From NCBI GenBank assembly GCA_035526825.1, contig DATLBT010000070.1:11831-75830 (forward strand): a stretch of DNA of 64,000 nt, read 5' to 3'. Position 1 is the first letter of the stretch. The number at the start of each line of letters is the position of its first letter. Under the pieces are notes generated by a model that was not told where the DNA came from, did no database searches, and was given only the letters and a program-made list of their open reading frames with translations. This document shows positions 31,117 through 38,782 of the stretch, in pieces. A program made the position numbers and the translations under genes. Origin of the DNA: JACPFV01 sp035526825 (GTDB lineage: Bacteria > Pseudomonadota > Gammaproteobacteria > Nevskiales > Nevskiaceae).

Positions 31117-31878
31117 ATGGATCAGACCCCGCCGGGCGTGCTCGATCTGATCGGTGGCTGGAGGTGGTTCAGTTACGTGCCGGTCGAAGCCCGGCAGTGG
31201 CTCGCCGCCCAGTCGACCGTGGTTCGCATTGCCAAGGGCCAGGTTGTCTATGTTTCCGGCATGCCCGCGACGGCGATCTACGGCGTCATGACCGGCCTGT
31301 TCAGGATCTACCTGAACTCGGCCAAGGGTGATGAGATCACCCTCGAAGAAGTCGTCCGTGGCGGATGGTTTCCGCACATGGTCCCGAATGAGAAACCGGC
31401 GTACATCGGCAACTGCGTGTGCCTCGAGGACGCCAGCGTTGCGCTGGTGCCGATGCACGCCGTGACCGAGTTTTCCCGCCGCTGGCCCGACTATCACCGC
31501 GGTCTGTACCACGAGTTCATCGACCGCATCGACGTGATCCTCGGGCGCATCGAGCTGCTCACGCTGCACAATCTCGATGTGCGCCTCGCCGTGTATCTGC
31601 TGCGCATGGCCCATCTGCGTGGGGTCAAGGGTGCCGACGGCTCTACTTGGGTCGCGGCGCACGACAGCCAGGCCGAGATCGGCACCCGCGTCGGCGGAAC
31701 GCGGCAGCGCGTCAATGCGATCCTCAAGGCGTGGTCGAAGAAGCGCATCATCGAATGCCACAAGGACGGCACGCGCATCCTCGACCTGCGCCGGCTCAGT
31801 ACCGAGGCGACACGATCAGGCTTCGAGCTGGACAAGTACCTCGCCGGCTGGCACGGCGGCTGGCAGGGCCACAAATAG
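31117..31878 (+). CDS. Crp/Fnr-family transcriptional regulator
   Basis: The 253-residue protein has a cyclic-nucleotide-binding-like beta roll (about 15-115), a long dimerisation helix (about 122-152) and a C-terminal winged helix (about 155-225). The recognition helix T195-R-Q-R-V-N-A aligns with S179-R-E-T-V-G-R of E. coli CRP; the Arg180 equivalent is kept and Glu181 is Gln197. The beta roll lacks the cyclic-AMP phosphate-binding RSA signature, so the ligand is not predictable. A cysteine pair around 100-102 (NCVCLED) is too sparse to call an Fnr iron-sulfur cluster. It is adjacent to the esterase/TonB locus and is a candidate regulator for it. Confidence 0.88.
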   Translation: MDQTPPGVLDLIGGWRWFSYVPVEARQWLAAQSTVVRIAKGQVVYVSGMPATAIYGVMTGLFRIYLNSAKGDEITLEEVVRGGWFPHMVPNEKPAYIGNCVCLEDASVALVPMHAVTEFSRRWPDYHRGLYHEFIDRIDVILGRIELLTLHNLDVRLAVYLLRMAHLRGVKGADGSTWVAAHDSQAEIGTRVGGTRQRVNAILKAWSKKRIIECHKDGTRILDLRRLSTEATRSGFELDKYLAGWHGGWQGHK

Positions 31879-31888
31879 GCGGAACCGG

Positions 31889-33037
31889 TCAGCGATTCGC
31901 CAGGATGTCCCGGAAGAACAGATACCCGGCAGTGGTCACGTCCGGCCCGGCAGGATCCGTGAAATTCCCCTCGGGGTTGCCGTACGGATAGTTGTGCGCC
32001 ATGGACTGGAGATACCAGGCTTCGACGACCGTCTTGCCTGCGCCGGCTTCATCGCGATACCGATGAATTTGATAGGGGTAGGTCTCGTAACCCAGCGGGT
32101 AGGACGGGCAAGGGTTGTTGTCCTGACGCGACAGGCACTCATCCGCCGCCGGTGCCTTTTGCGGGTCCAGGTTCATGTGCGTGTCATCGATTTCGGCGAT
32201 CTGCGAGATGGAGCCGTCAGCCAGTCCGTTGTCCGCACGATCGTTGGTGCCGGCCCATTGGGTATCCGCCTCGCGCGACTGGTTCTGCGGAAAAAGATAG
32301 TCCGCCGTCGCGTGGATCAGGAACGCAGGCATGACCTTGGCCTTGTCCCCCATGGCCATGTACGCCTGGGTGCCTTCGGGATCGCTCAGGTTGTACGAGC
32401 CGCCAATCACCGACATCACGCCGGAATAAAGATCCACGTACAGCGCGGCCATCATGGTCGCGGAAATGGCACCGGATGAGGTGCCGGCGATGAAGGTCCG
32501 CTCCGGGCCGATTCCGTACAGCGACTGGACCGCAGTGGTGATCTGGTTGACCGATTCGAGTTGTCCGATGCGCCCGAATGCCGAGGCCTCGCCCCACTCC
32601 CAGTTGTCGTTGGAGCTGTCCCGGCCGTGCGGAGACACGACGATGATGCGCTCGCGGTCGGCCAGCTCGTTCCAGCCAATTCCCAGATGGGCCTCGACCG
32701 GCGTCTGCGAGGTTCCGTGCAGGTAAATCACCAGCATTGGCTCCGCATTGCTCGTCGCCCCCGGCGCTTCGTAGATCCAGAAGTCCATCTGGTCCCACCA
32801 CGGCTCGTTGCCCGGCGCGCCGGGGACCTGGCCATTGATGTCGCAGCCCGCAAGCTGGAAATTCATCATCGGCCGCTGCCAGCGCGGCGACGAGAAATCC
32901 TTGTCGGGGAAGCGCGTGACGAGCATTTTCGGGCACCGCTCCGCCGTTGCCGCCGCGCCGCCGGCGGCGCCGTCGGGTGCGGAATTCCCGCAAGCCGCCA
33001 GCACGCACGCGATCAACGCAGCACCAACCGCGCGCAT
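31889..33037 (-). CDS. PHB-depolymerase-like esterase lipoprotein
   Basis: The 382-residue alpha/beta hydrolase starts at ATG 33037 with a lipobox (VLAAC, Cys16), so it is probably anchored in the envelope. VIYLHGTSQT is the oxyanion region, GTSSGA (Ser187) the nucleophile elbow, FLIHATAD near 265 a likely Asp region, and MAHNYPYG near 350 the likely His. This layout fits the feruloyl-esterase/poly(3-hydroxybutyrate)-depolymerase family of extracellular esterases. The start is 2 bases after the TonB receptor stop, so the two are cotranscribed: an outer-membrane importer with a surface or periplasmic esterase. The ester it attacks is not deducible. Confidence 0.82.
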   Translation of the reverse strand: MRAVGAALIACVLAACGNSAPDGAAGGAAATAERCPKMLVTRFPDKDFSSPRWQRPMMNFQLAGCDINGQVPGAPGNEPWWDQMDFWIYEAPGATSNAEPMLVIYLHGTSQTPVEAHLGIGWNELADRERIIVVSPHGRDSSNDNWEWGEASAFGRIGQLESVNQITTAVQSLYGIGPERTFIAGTSSGAISATMMAALYVDLYSGVMSVIGGSYNLSDPEGTQAYMAMGDKAKVMPAFLIHATADYLFPQNQSREADTQWAGTNDRADNGLADGSISQIAEIDDTHMNLDPQKAPAADECLSRQDNNPCPSYPLGYETYPYQIHRYRDEAGAGKTVVEAWYLQSMAHNYPYGNPEGNFTDPAGPDVTTAGYLFFRDILANR

Positions 33038-33039
33038 GG

Positions 33040-35400
33040 CTAGAAGTCCAGGCCCAGCCGCACGGTAAAGGTCCGCGGCTGGTTCAGGTAATGGACGGGG
33101 ATCAGCTGGCCGGGGACCGCCTTGACCGTGTAGGAGAGCTTCGACGCCGTTTCGTCCGTGATGTTCGAGACGTTGAAGGAAAGGCGGGGCTTCAGGCGCC
33201 ATGCGGCAGTGGAGAAGTTGAGGCCGGCGTTGAGGGTGCCGTAGTCGTTGATGGTGTAGTCCTGCAGGAGCGTGCCGACGCCGGGGCCGATATAGGTGTA
33301 GTCCACCCGGGCGCTGCTGTCGAGAATCCAGATTTGCGGAGCGACGTAATTGATCGCGGCCATGTACTGGTAGTCGGCCACGCCGGGCATCTGCGAGCCG
33401 ACGGGCACGATGGAACATCCGCAGCCGCCCATGTAAGGATTGGGGGCCTGGAACGGCGCGGTGGTGTGGGAGTCGGTGTAGCCACCGCTCAGGTCGAGGC
33501 GCACGCCGTCCAGAGGCGTGATCCAGGCCAGCACGGCTTCGACGCCCTGGCTCATCGCACTGTCGACGTTGTCGGTGTAGGCCAGGTTGAGTCCCGTCGG
33601 CGAGTTGGTCCGCAGCACCACCTGGGGATTCTTGTAATCGATGTAGAACAGCGTCGCGTCGAGGTGCAGCGTGTTGCCGAACCACGAGCTGCGCGCGCCC
33701 AGCTCGTAGTTCCAGATCGTGTCGGACTTGTAGTACTGCGGCACGCCGTTGCTGGTGCCCGGGATGAGCGGCAAGGCGCCCTCGGATTCGTACGGCACGG
33801 TCTGCAGCCCACCGAAGCGGTAGCCGCGACTCGCCAGCGTGAAGACCGATAGCGCGGGCGTGAATTCCCAGGTCACGCTGAATTTCGGGTTCACCCCGTC
33901 TTCGCTGATGTCGTTGTCCCTGAAGTCGAAGTTCTGGCCACCGTTCTGCTGGCGGGCCAGCGCGCCGGTGCCGAAGAAGCCGCCGGTGACCTGGGTCTGG
34001 TAATAGCGCCCACCCGCGGAGAGCTCGAGGCGGTCCCAGAACTTGTAGCTCAGGTCCGCGAATGCCGCCTTTTCGTGCGCCTCGATGTTGCCGGACGCGT
34101 AGAAAACCGACGACTCGTAGTAGGTGTCGCTCCCGTAGGTGCCGTTCTGCATCGCCTGGTCGCGGTTCGCGACGGTGTCGTCGAGGATCTCGAAGAAGAT
34201 CTCGTAGTCGGCGTTGAAGCCGCCAACGAGCCATTGCAGGCCATCGGTGCCGGTCGATTGGAGCCGCAGCTCCTGCGAGACCGATTTCGACAGGTCGTCG
34301 GTGATCTGGAAGGTGCCCGTCGACGGATCGGTGTCCTCGTCGGGCGGACCGGTGATGACGTAGCTGATGTCCACATCCACATACCAGTGCTTCTTCGTGC
34401 GCGAGCCCACTGCGGTCAGCAGCATCGTGTCGAACTCGTACCCGACCTCCACCGAGTCGAGGTTGATCTCGGCACTGCTCGGCTGCGGCAGGATCTTGTT
34501 GCTGGTCTCGCGCGCATCAGTCGTGTCGGCGATGACGACGGCATTCGGCGAGAAGGAATCCTGGTCGAGGTGCGTGAGCTTGATGCCGAGTTGATCGAGC
34601 GGCCGCCACGAGAGAATGCCGCGCAGCTGCTCCCCGGTGGCCGCGTCGATGTCCTCCTTGATGGCGTCGGGCTGCCGGACGTTGTCCGTGAGGCCCGCAT
34701 ATTCACGCTTTACGTACCCCAGCCTCACGGCCAGCGCGTCGCCGAACAGCGGCGCGTTCAGCGCCGCCCCGGAGCTCAGGGCGGTGCTGCCGCCGTCGGG
34801 CGCCTCGTACAGGCTGAACGCGCGTGCCTGCCATTCGCCGAGCACCGGCTCCTGCAGCACGTAGCGGATTGCGCCGGCCAGCGCCGCGCCACCGAACAGG
34901 GTGCCCTGCGGCCCCTTCAGGATCTCGACGCGCGACAGGTCGAAGGCGGCCAAGTCCGGCTGGACGTTGGTGATGAATGGGTCGTTGAATGCCGTGTCGC
35001 CGATCAGCATGCCGGTGGGCGATGGCAGCGGCGCCCCGAAATACGCGTCTGAGGCCACGCCGCGCACGTTTAGCTTGACCATGTGCGGCCCGAGGGTCGT
35101 CAGCGTGACGCCGGGCGTCTGCTCGACGAAATCCTTGAGTTCGAACTTGCCCTCGTTTTCGAGCCTTGAGCCGTCGAACTCGCCGATGGAGCCGGCGATC
35201 TCGCGCAGCGACTTCTCGCGCTTGGTCGCGGTGACGACGACGTCTTCGAGCTGGACGGCATCGTCCTTCGGCGGCGCAGCGGGCGGCTCCGCGTCGACCG
35301 GAATAGTGGCCAGCGGTTCCGTGTCCTGCGCGAAGGCGCTCGCGCAATACAAGGTGCATGCAACGACCACGGCGGCCATGGTCTCGGTGCTCTTCGGCAC
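33040..35400 (-). CDS. TonB-dependent outer-membrane receptor
   Basis: The 786-residue protein starts at GTG 35400 after GGAGAGGAGACACC, with a signal peptide ending at SAFAQ. A TonB-box/plug start (VQLEDVVVTATKREKSLREI) at about 49-68 and the plug to about 190 (LKGPQGTLFGGAALAGAIRY) are followed by a 22-strand-type barrel ending in the terminal aromatic signature (TVRLGLDF). No secretin/STN domain is present, so no sigma-factor signalling is expected. Relatives in the IroN/CirA-like group import iron complexes, but in these bacteria many serve carbon substrates. The downstream esterase argues for an ester-containing nutrient. Its promoter contains two CTGTC-N8-GACAG operators. Confidence 0.92.
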   Translation of the reverse strand: MPKSTETMAAVVVACTLYCASAFAQDTEPLATIPVDAEPPAAPPKDDAVQLEDVVVTATKREKSLREIAGSIGEFDGSRLENEGKFELKDFVEQTPGVTLTTLGPHMVKLNVRGVASDAYFGAPLPSPTGMLIGDTAFNDPFITNVQPDLAAFDLSRVEILKGPQGTLFGGAALAGAIRYVLQEPVLGEWQARAFSLYEAPDGGSTALSSGAALNAPLFGDALAVRLGYVKREYAGLTDNVRQPDAIKEDIDAATGEQLRGILSWRPLDQLGIKLTHLDQDSFSPNAVVIADTTDARETSNKILPQPSSAEINLDSVEVGYEFDTMLLTAVGSRTKKHWYVDVDISYVITGPPDEDTDPSTGTFQITDDLSKSVSQELRLQSTGTDGLQWLVGGFNADYEIFFEILDDTVANRDQAMQNGTYGSDTYYESSVFYASGNIEAHEKAAFADLSYKFWDRLELSAGGRYYQTQVTGGFFGTGALARQQNGGQNFDFRDNDISEDGVNPKFSVTWEFTPALSVFTLASRGYRFGGLQTVPYESEGALPLIPGTSNGVPQYYKSDTIWNYELGARSSWFGNTLHLDATLFYIDYKNPQVVLRTNSPTGLNLAYTDNVDSAMSQGVEAVLAWITPLDGVRLDLSGGYTDSHTTAPFQAPNPYMGGCGCSIVPVGSQMPGVADYQYMAAINYVAPQIWILDSSARVDYTYIGPGVGTLLQDYTINDYGTLNAGLNFSTAAWRLKPRLSFNVSNITDETASKLSYTVKAVPGQLIPVHYLNQPRTFTVRLGLDF

Positions 35401-35463
35401 GGTGTCTCCTCTCCGGCGGTCCCCCCGCCTCTATCGAGTCTGCTACGGGGCTCAAGTATCGCG

Positions 35464-35481
35464 CTGTCAAAACCGGGACAG
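35464..35481. promoter_or_regulatory. operator-like palindrome CTGTC-N8-GACAG, site 1
   Basis: CTGTCAAAACCGGGACAG lies 63 bases upstream of the TonB receptor start. It shares CTGTCA...GGGACAG with site 2 in the same promoter region and with the site at 41801. The dyad has the same 16-bp core span as Crp/Fnr targets (TGTC-N8-GACA compared with TGTGA-N6-TCACA). Confidence 0.65.
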
Positions 35482-35492
35482 TGAAGGCGCTG

Positions 35493-35510
35493 CTGTCCCA
35501 GGTTTGACAG
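35493..35510. promoter_or_regulatory. operator-like palindrome CTGTC-N8-GACAG, site 2
   Basis: CTGTCCCAGGTTTGACAG is the inverted copy of site 1 (CTGTCAAACCTGGGACAG on the other strand), centred 29 bases from it and 32 bases upstream of the CocE-type hydrolase start. The two sites together also form a larger 20-base inverted repeat with an 11-base spacer. It is placed to control the divergent plus-strand gene. Confidence 0.65.
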
Positions 35511-35542
35511 CGCCGCCAAAACGGGGGCGGCACACTTTCCGC

Positions 35543-37306
35543 ATGAATGATGCCGGGAAGGACGCCGTCGCCGGGACGGTGACGCTCGAGAGGAACATCG
35601 AAGCCCGCATGCGCGACGGCACGGTGCTGCGCGCGGACCTTTACCGGCCCGCTGCGGGCGGTCGCCACCCCGTGCTGCTGCAGCGCACGCCCTACAACAA
35701 GGAAATGCTCGCCCTGACCGGCATGACGCTGGATCCGCTGCGTGCCGCGGCGGCGGGCTACAACGTCGTGATCCAGGATGTCCGCGCTCGATGGGCCTCG
35801 GATGGCGGCCCGTTCTTCTTGTATCGAGACGAGGGCCGCGACGGTGCCGACTCCGTTGAATGGGCCGCCATGGCCCCGTGGTCGGATGGCCGAATCGGCG
35901 CGTACGGCGTCTCGTACATGGGCGGGACCGCGTGGCAGGCCGCGGTCAGCGCTCCGCCGGCGTTGCGCGCCATCTCCCCGACCACGGCGCCGAACGATTT
36001 CTGGCGCGATCACTTGTGGCGCGGCGGCGCGTTGAACTGGGGCTTGCTGGTGACCTGGTCGTTGCAGGCCATAGGTCCGGGCGCGCTGCTCCGTGCCAAG
36101 GCGGGCAAGGCCGACCTGCAGCCGTCCTTCCTGCGGCTGGTAGACGACATCGATGCATTCGAGGAACGCGTCCGCGATTTGCCATTGCGCGCATTCGCGC
36201 CCGCGCGACTGGACGAGGCTGATTTCCTGCCGTTCTTCCACGAAACCCTGGGGCATCCCGCACCGGACCCATGGACCGATTCGCTGCTCGTGTCCGGCAA
36301 GCATCGCGCCGTGCAAGCGCCGGCGCTGATCATCGCGGGCTGGCATGACGTGATGCTCGATGGGGACCTCGAGCACTTCGCGTCGATGAAAAGCCGCGCC
36401 GCAACGGAAGAGGCGCGCCGCGCGACGCGCATCGTCATCGGCCCCTGGTCGCATGGCATGTTCCAGCCGACGGTCGGCGATCTCGACTTCGGCATGCGCG
36501 CGAGCGGCTCCTTGCTCGACTTGCGCGAGGACCTCACCTCGCTGCAGCTCCGCTGGTTCGATCGCTGGCTCAAGGAACAGCGCAACGGCGTCGATGACGA
36601 AGCGCCGGTCAGGATTTTCGTCCAGGGCATCAACCGCTGGCGCGACGAATCGGCGTGGCCGCTGGCACGCGCGAGGCCGACCAAGCTCTACCTGCGCTCC
36701 GATCGCGGCCTGGCCTGGGAGTCGCCTGATCCGACCGAACGTGCGGACACGTATTCGTACGATCCGGCCGACCCCTGCCCCACCTGCGGCGGTTCGCTGC
36801 TGATGCCGGGCGTCTACCGGCGCGGCCCGGTCGACCAGGCGCCACTCATGTCGCGTGCGGATGTGCTCACTTATACGAGTGCCGTACTGGAGCGCGACCT
36901 CGAAGTGACCGGGCCGGTCTCGTTCACCTTGTTTGCCGCGAGCAGCGCGCCCGACACGGATTGGGTCGTCAAGCTGTGCGACGTGCACCCGAACGGGCGG
37001 ACCTTCAACGTCACCGACGGCGTGTTGCGCGCCAGCTATCGTGAATCGCTGTCACGTCGCAGCCGCATTACACCCGACACCGTGGTGCGTTATGACATCA
37101 GGTTGCAGCCGACGTCGATGGTGTTCCGCGCCGGCCATCGGCTGCGAGTGCTGGTGACGTCGAGCGATTTCCCGCGCTACGACCGCAATCCGAACACGGG
37201 AGAGCTTGGCGTCGATGCCACAACGCTGGTGACGGCGCGGCAGCGGATTTTCCACGACGGCGACCGCCCCTCGCACCTGGTGCTGCCAGTCATTCCCGGG
37301 GCCTAG
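35543..37306 (+). CDS. CocE/NonD-family hydrolase (X-Pro dipeptidyl-peptidase-like serine esterase)
   Basis: Start ATG 35543 gives 587 residues, the family's usual length, with no signal peptide. The N-terminal alpha/beta hydrolase domain has RDGTVLRADLYRP, the oxyanion tyrosine in RTPYNK, nucleophile Ser124 in GVSYMGG, and IAGWHDVMLDG and GPWSHG carrying the likely Asp and His. The C-terminal jelly-roll domain (about 370-587) includes RVLVTSSDFPRYDRNPN, a strong family signature. Members hydrolyse cocaine, other esters, amides or acyl peptides. It is divergent from the TonB/esterase operon across 142 bases holding two shared operators. No clear ribosome site is visible. Its 3' end abuts a truncated arsR. 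Confidence 0.9.
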   Translation: MNDAGKDAVAGTVTLERNIEARMRDGTVLRADLYRPAAGGRHPVLLQRTPYNKEMLALTGMTLDPLRAAAAGYNVVIQDVRARWASDGGPFFLYRDEGRDGADSVEWAAMAPWSDGRIGAYGVSYMGGTAWQAAVSAPPALRAISPTTAPNDFWRDHLWRGGALNWGLLVTWSLQAIGPGALLRAKAGKADLQPSFLRLVDDIDAFEERVRDLPLRAFAPARLDEADFLPFFHETLGHPAPDPWTDSLLVSGKHRAVQAPALIIAGWHDVMLDGDLEHFASMKSRAATEEARRATRIVIGPWSHGMFQPTVGDLDFGMRASGSLLDLREDLTSLQLRWFDRWLKEQRNGVDDEAPVRIFVQGINRWRDESAWPLARARPTKLYLRSDRGLAWESPDPTERADTYSYDPADPCPTCGGSLLMPGVYRRGPVDQAPLMSRADVLTYTSAVLERDLEVTGPVSFTLFAASSAPDTDWVVKLCDVHPNGRTFNVTDGVLRASYRESLSRRSRITPDTVVRYDIRLQPTSMVFRAGHRLRVLVTSSDFPRYDRNPNTGELGVDATTLVTARQRIFHDGDRPSHLVLPVIPGA

Positions 37307-37320
37307 CCCGGCAGCGACCG

Positions 37321-37512
37321 GCCGGCCTTGTGACCACGGAAAAGGTCGGCCGCGTGCGCACGTGCCGCATCGGCCCGTGCCGTCTCCAGGCAGAAATGGA
37401 GTGGATTGCGCGCTACCGCCAGATGTGGGACGCGCGCTTCGCAGCGCTGGACGGTGTCATCGACGAACTCAAACGACAGGAGAAGGCCCGTGGTCGCAAG
37501 AAAAGAAAGTGA
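37321..37512 (+). pseudogene. C-terminal remnant of an ArsR-family regulator
   Basis: The frame reads AGLVTTEKVGRVRTCRIGPC followed by an EWIARYRQMWDARFAALDGV helix. This is the wing and C-terminal helix of ArsR-family repressors that normally precede SRPBCC/AHSA1 genes. The winged-helix core that should come before is missing: 15 bases upstream lies the stop of the CocE-type gene. A GTG at 37330 could start a 60-residue product, but it would lack the DNA-binding helices. The 3' end still overlaps the SRPBCC start by 23 bases as in intact pairs, so the head was lost by a deletion or insertion event at about 37307-37320. Confidence 0.75.
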
Positions 37513-37987
37513 CGTTCACCGCACGACGGTACGGAAGAAGTCGGAGCGCGAGGTGGTCGTTACGCGGACGTTCGACGCGCCCGCTCGGCTCGTGTTCGAG
37601 GCGTGGTCCAAGCCCGAGCTGTTCAGGAAGTGGTGGGCACCCCGTTCCATGGGCATGACACTTCGCTCGTGCGAGATGGACGTGCGCGCCGGCGGCAAAT
37701 ACCGCCTGGTGTTCGGCGACGATCCTGCGAACTCGATGGCGTTCTTCGGCAAGTACCTCGAGGTGGTGCCTGACAAGCGCATCGTCTGGACGAACGAGGA
37801 AAGCGGTGACGAGGGATCCGTCACCACCGTGACGTTCGAAGAACGCGACGGCAAGACGCTGCTCGTCCTGAGCGAGCTGTATCCCACGAAGCAAGCGCTC
37901 GACGCGGCTGGCACCGGCGCGCAGGAAGCGATGCAGGAGACGTTCGGACAGCTCGACGAACTGCTCGCCGAGCTATCCGCGCGGTGA
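37490..37987 (+). CDS. SRPBCC (AHSA1/activator of Hsp90-like) domain protein
   Basis: The 165-residue protein starts at GTG 37490, preceded by AGGAGAAGGCCC within the arsR remnant. The START/Bet v1-like fold is recognisable from the helix-grip signature TRTFDAPARLVFEAWSKPEL, then WWAPRSM, VRAGGKYR and the YLEVVPDKRIVWT strand pair, with a C-terminal helix (AQEAMQETFGQLDELL). Such proteins bind hydrophobic ligands and are typically cotranscribed with, and repressed by, an ArsR-type regulator. Here that regulator is truncated, so the gene may be unregulated or read from an upstream promoter. Confidence 0.88.
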   Translation: MVARKESDVHRTTVRKKSEREVVVTRTFDAPARLVFEAWSKPELFRKWWAPRSMGMTLRSCEMDVRAGGKYRLVFGDDPANSMAFFGKYLEVVPDKRIVWTNEESGDEGSVTTVTFEERDGKTLLVLSELYPTKQALDAAGTGAQEAMQETFGQLDELLAELSAR

Positions 37988-38012
37988 CAGATCTCTTTCG
38001 GCTACAGCGAGG

Positions 38013-38465
38013 TCACCGGCTGCGCAAGCCTTTCGCAGCTACTGCACTGTTTGCTCCCTGCAAGGCACGGTAACGGCTTGGGTGAAGCACGCCCAGCCGC
38101 GGCGTTGGTCCAGCTGCCCGATTCCCATTGGGCGCCAACGAGAAATACATCTCGTCGTAGTTCACTACGACGGCCTTGGCAAGGTCGAACCGCGTCGCCT
38201 TGCTGAGGCCCGCGTGCAAATACGCCGCCGGGTGTTGCACCGGATCGATGTCGAATTCCGTCGGGCGTGCCGGTCCGCGAAAGGACGACGTGCCGTAGAC
38301 GACTCTTACCCGAAATGGGCTCCCGGCTTCGGGTGCATCGGAGATCCAACTTGCGATGCAAGGGCGCGGTTTGGGCCCTGGCCTGATCCCTTCAATCTCC
38401 GGAAAGCGGCACCAAAGTATGTCCCCCGGCTCCGGCCCAGGGTAGAACGGGGCCGGGCCCTTCAA
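38013..38465 (-). CDS. probable PemK/MazF-like toxin
   Basis: The 150-residue basic protein follows the small antitoxin gene with a TTGA overlap, so TTG 38465 is the likely start. GDILWCRFPEIEG and KPRPCIASWI near residues 14-43 resemble the opening strands of MazF/PemK mRNA interferases (GDIV...KPRPVLV), and VVYGTS and a later KAVVVNYDEMYF strand fit the SH3-like barrel. It is longer than classical MazF (about 110 residues). The assignment rests on this resemblance and on gene pairing; catalytic residues cannot be confirmed by eye. It converges on the SRPBCC gene with a 25-base gap. Confidence 0.6.
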   Translation of the reverse strand: MKGPAPFYPGPEPGDILWCRFPEIEGIRPGPKPRPCIASWISDAPEAGSPFRVRVVYGTSSFRGPARPTEFDIDPVQHPAAYLHAGLSKATRFDLAKAVVVNYDEMYFSLAPNGNRAAGPTPRLGVLHPSRYRALQGANSAVAAKGLRSR

Positions 38466-38728
38466 AGCAGCGACTTGCCGCCGGACGAGTCCTGGTCCAC
38501 ATGCTTGCGGATATGCCGGAGCATTGCCTCGGGTACTGGACCGTCATCCCCTTCGTAGCGGGGCAGCACTGAATCGCGAAGGGCTGCCAGCGCGTATTGA
38601 ATGACCTGGGTTTCGTTGGAGAACCCCAAACGCTCACGAATGGCTTTAACCGTCTTGCGCGTAACCGCGTGGGTGGCCTCTTTTGGCCCAAAGTTCAGGA
38701 GAAGTGACTGCCTTGCCTTGGTTGCCAT
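38462..38728 (-). CDS. probable antitoxin of the PemK/MazF-like pair
   Basis: The 88-residue protein has a short N-terminal strand (ARQSLLLNFG) followed by two helices (KTVKAIRERLGFSNETQVIQ and YALAALRDSVL), reminiscent of ribbon-helix-helix repressors with an extension, and an acidic flexible tail likely to bind the toxin. Its stop overlaps the toxin start in TTGA. A perfect 7-3-7 palindrome lies 15-31 bases upstream of its ATG, as expected for an autoregulated toxin-antitoxin operon. It was assigned by context; I do not recognise the exact family. Confidence 0.55.
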   Translation of the reverse strand: MATKARQSLLLNFGPKEATHAVTRKTVKAIRERLGFSNETQVIQYALAALRDSVLPRYEGDDGPVPEAMLRHIRKHVDQDSSGGKSLL

Positions 38729-38742
38729 GGTGTCAACCTAAA

Positions 38743-38759
38743 TATATAACGCTTATATA
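38743..38759. promoter_or_regulatory. palindromic operator/promoter of the toxin-antitoxin operon
   Basis: TATATAA-CGC-TTATATA is a perfect palindrome just upstream of the antitoxin start, and the most AT-rich stretch of its surroundings. It probably combines a -10-like sequence with the antitoxin's binding site, allowing autorepression. Confidence 0.6.
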
Positions 38760-38782
38760 CTACCATGAGCAGCGCCCCGACT

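Noticed and set aside
31117..31878. The Crp/Fnr protein as an oxygen-sensing Fnr
   Set aside because: The N-terminal cysteine cluster needed for the [4Fe-4S] sensor is absent; only a close cysteine pair near residue 100 is seen.
38729..38782. AT-rich segment as a phage or integron attachment site
   Set aside because: It is explained by the antitoxin promoter palindrome, and no integrase or direct repeat is nearby.
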